This document shows, piece by piece, positions 63,741-64,000 of a DNA stretch of 64,000 nt. Each line of letters starts with the position of its first letter. Position 1 is the first letter of the stretch. Both the position numbers and the translations under genes were made by a program. The stretch comes from Nodularia spumigena CCY9414 (lineage in GTDB: Bacteria; Cyanobacteriota; Cyanobacteriia; Cyanobacteriales; Nostocaceae), in contig NZ_CP007203.1 of assembly GCF_000340565.2 (NCBI RefSeq), positions 1,355,048-1,419,047 on the forward strand. Reading direction: 5' to 3'. The notes under the pieces were generated by a model. The model saw nothing but the letters and a program-made list of their open reading frames with translations, searched no databases and was not told where the DNA came from.

Positions 63741-64000
63741 ATGAAATTAGCTTACTGGATGTATGCAGGGCCAGCCCACATCGGCACACTGCGAGTCGCG
63801 AGTTCATTTAAAAACGTCCATGCGATTATGCACGCCCCACTAGGCGATGACTACTTCAACGTCATGCGCTCCATGTTATCACGGGAGAAAAACTTCACCC
63901 CAGTAACCACCAGTGTAGTTGACCGCAACGTTTTAGCTAGGGGTTCTCAAGAAAAGGTAGTAGATAATATTACCCGCAAAGATGCAGAAGAACACCCAGA
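63741..64000 (+). CDS. chlB: ChlB, light-independent protochlorophyllide reductase subunit (3' end outside window)
   Basis: The first 86 codons are here: [56 protein letters not shown]. These are near-invariant in ChlB. With ChlN it forms the catalytic NifDK-like component that, with ChlL, reduces protochlorophyllide in the dark. GGGAGAAC precedes the start. It is unrelated in function to the exporter operon beside it. Confidence 0.95.
   Translation, partial: MKLAYWMYAGPAHIGTLRVASSFKNVHAIMHAPLGDDYFNVMRSMLSREKNFTPVTTSVVDRNVLARGSQEKVVDNITRKDAEEHP

Overview
The window reads as chromosome of a filamentous, heterocyst-type cyanobacterium (Nostocales, Nostoc/Anabaena/Nodularia-like). The evidence is cyanobacterial housekeeping genes (glyS, murD, the start of chlB), many HIP1 octamers (GCGATCGC), a DevBCA-type exporter, WD40 giants of the kind common in this group, and a dense load of short dispersed repeats. 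Species cannot be fixed from the sequence alone.

Layout. 1-1077 (minus) is a 3'-truncated iscB, the RNA-guided HNH/RuvC nuclease of IS200/IS605-type elements (OMEGA system), with a structured leader (likely omega RNA) at 1078-1285. It abuts the amputated 3' half of an S-formylglutathione hydrolase gene. 2284-7467 is a caspase-STAND-WD40 giant, then msrB and a PstS-like/DUF4912 fusion. 11886-16816 is a cobalt-resistance locus: coaR and coaT, with a membrane glycosyltransferase-like gene between them and a good MerR-type operator/promoter before coaT. 17484-18926 holds a broken alpha/beta hydrolase and a four-copy 191-bp tandem repeat. 19015-21909 is a HEAT-NACHT protein with homogenised 93-bp repeats. 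22871-26472 is glyS and murD. 26551-30304 holds small genes, a metallo-beta-lactamase-fold protein and a two-gene ATPase/TOPRIM module that looks like anti-phage defence. 30510-36722 holds a secreted protein, a WD40 protein and a run of stress-type genes (DUF6335, DUF2267, DJ-1 fusion, cupin). 36850-39056 holds fragments of an NRPS condensation domain and a ring-hydroxylating dioxygenase around an intact type 2 IPP isomerase gene (fni).

39575-57525 (minus) is the main accessory feature: an eight-gene biosynthetic run built on a PUFA-synthase/heterocyst-glycolipid-like type I PKS. Genes in transcription order are a PfaA-like megasynthase (KS-AT-ACP-ACP-KR-DH), a KS-like/AT protein whose KS has lost its catalytic Cys, a PfaD-like enoyl reductase, an AurF/CylC-like diiron enzyme, a 2Fe-2S ferredoxin, a condensation-fold acyltransferase, a free ACP, and a 645-aa protein of unknown function that starts with a TubC-type docking domain. 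I infer that the PKS builds a long acyl chain, the diiron enzyme with its ferredoxin oxidises or otherwise modifies it, and the acyltransferase and/or the TubC-domain protein finish or release it. The product is unknown. After a small-ORF and repeat-rich gap, 60013-63364 encodes a DevB-DevC-DevA exporter, a family known to export heterocyst glycolipids, which may move the product or a related lipid. chlB begins at 63741 and runs off the window.

The strongest candidates for undescribed biology are the PKS/diiron/TubC-unknown cluster, the IscB locus with its leader RNA, and the ATPase/TOPRIM pair. I saw no tRNA, rRNA or CRISPR array.
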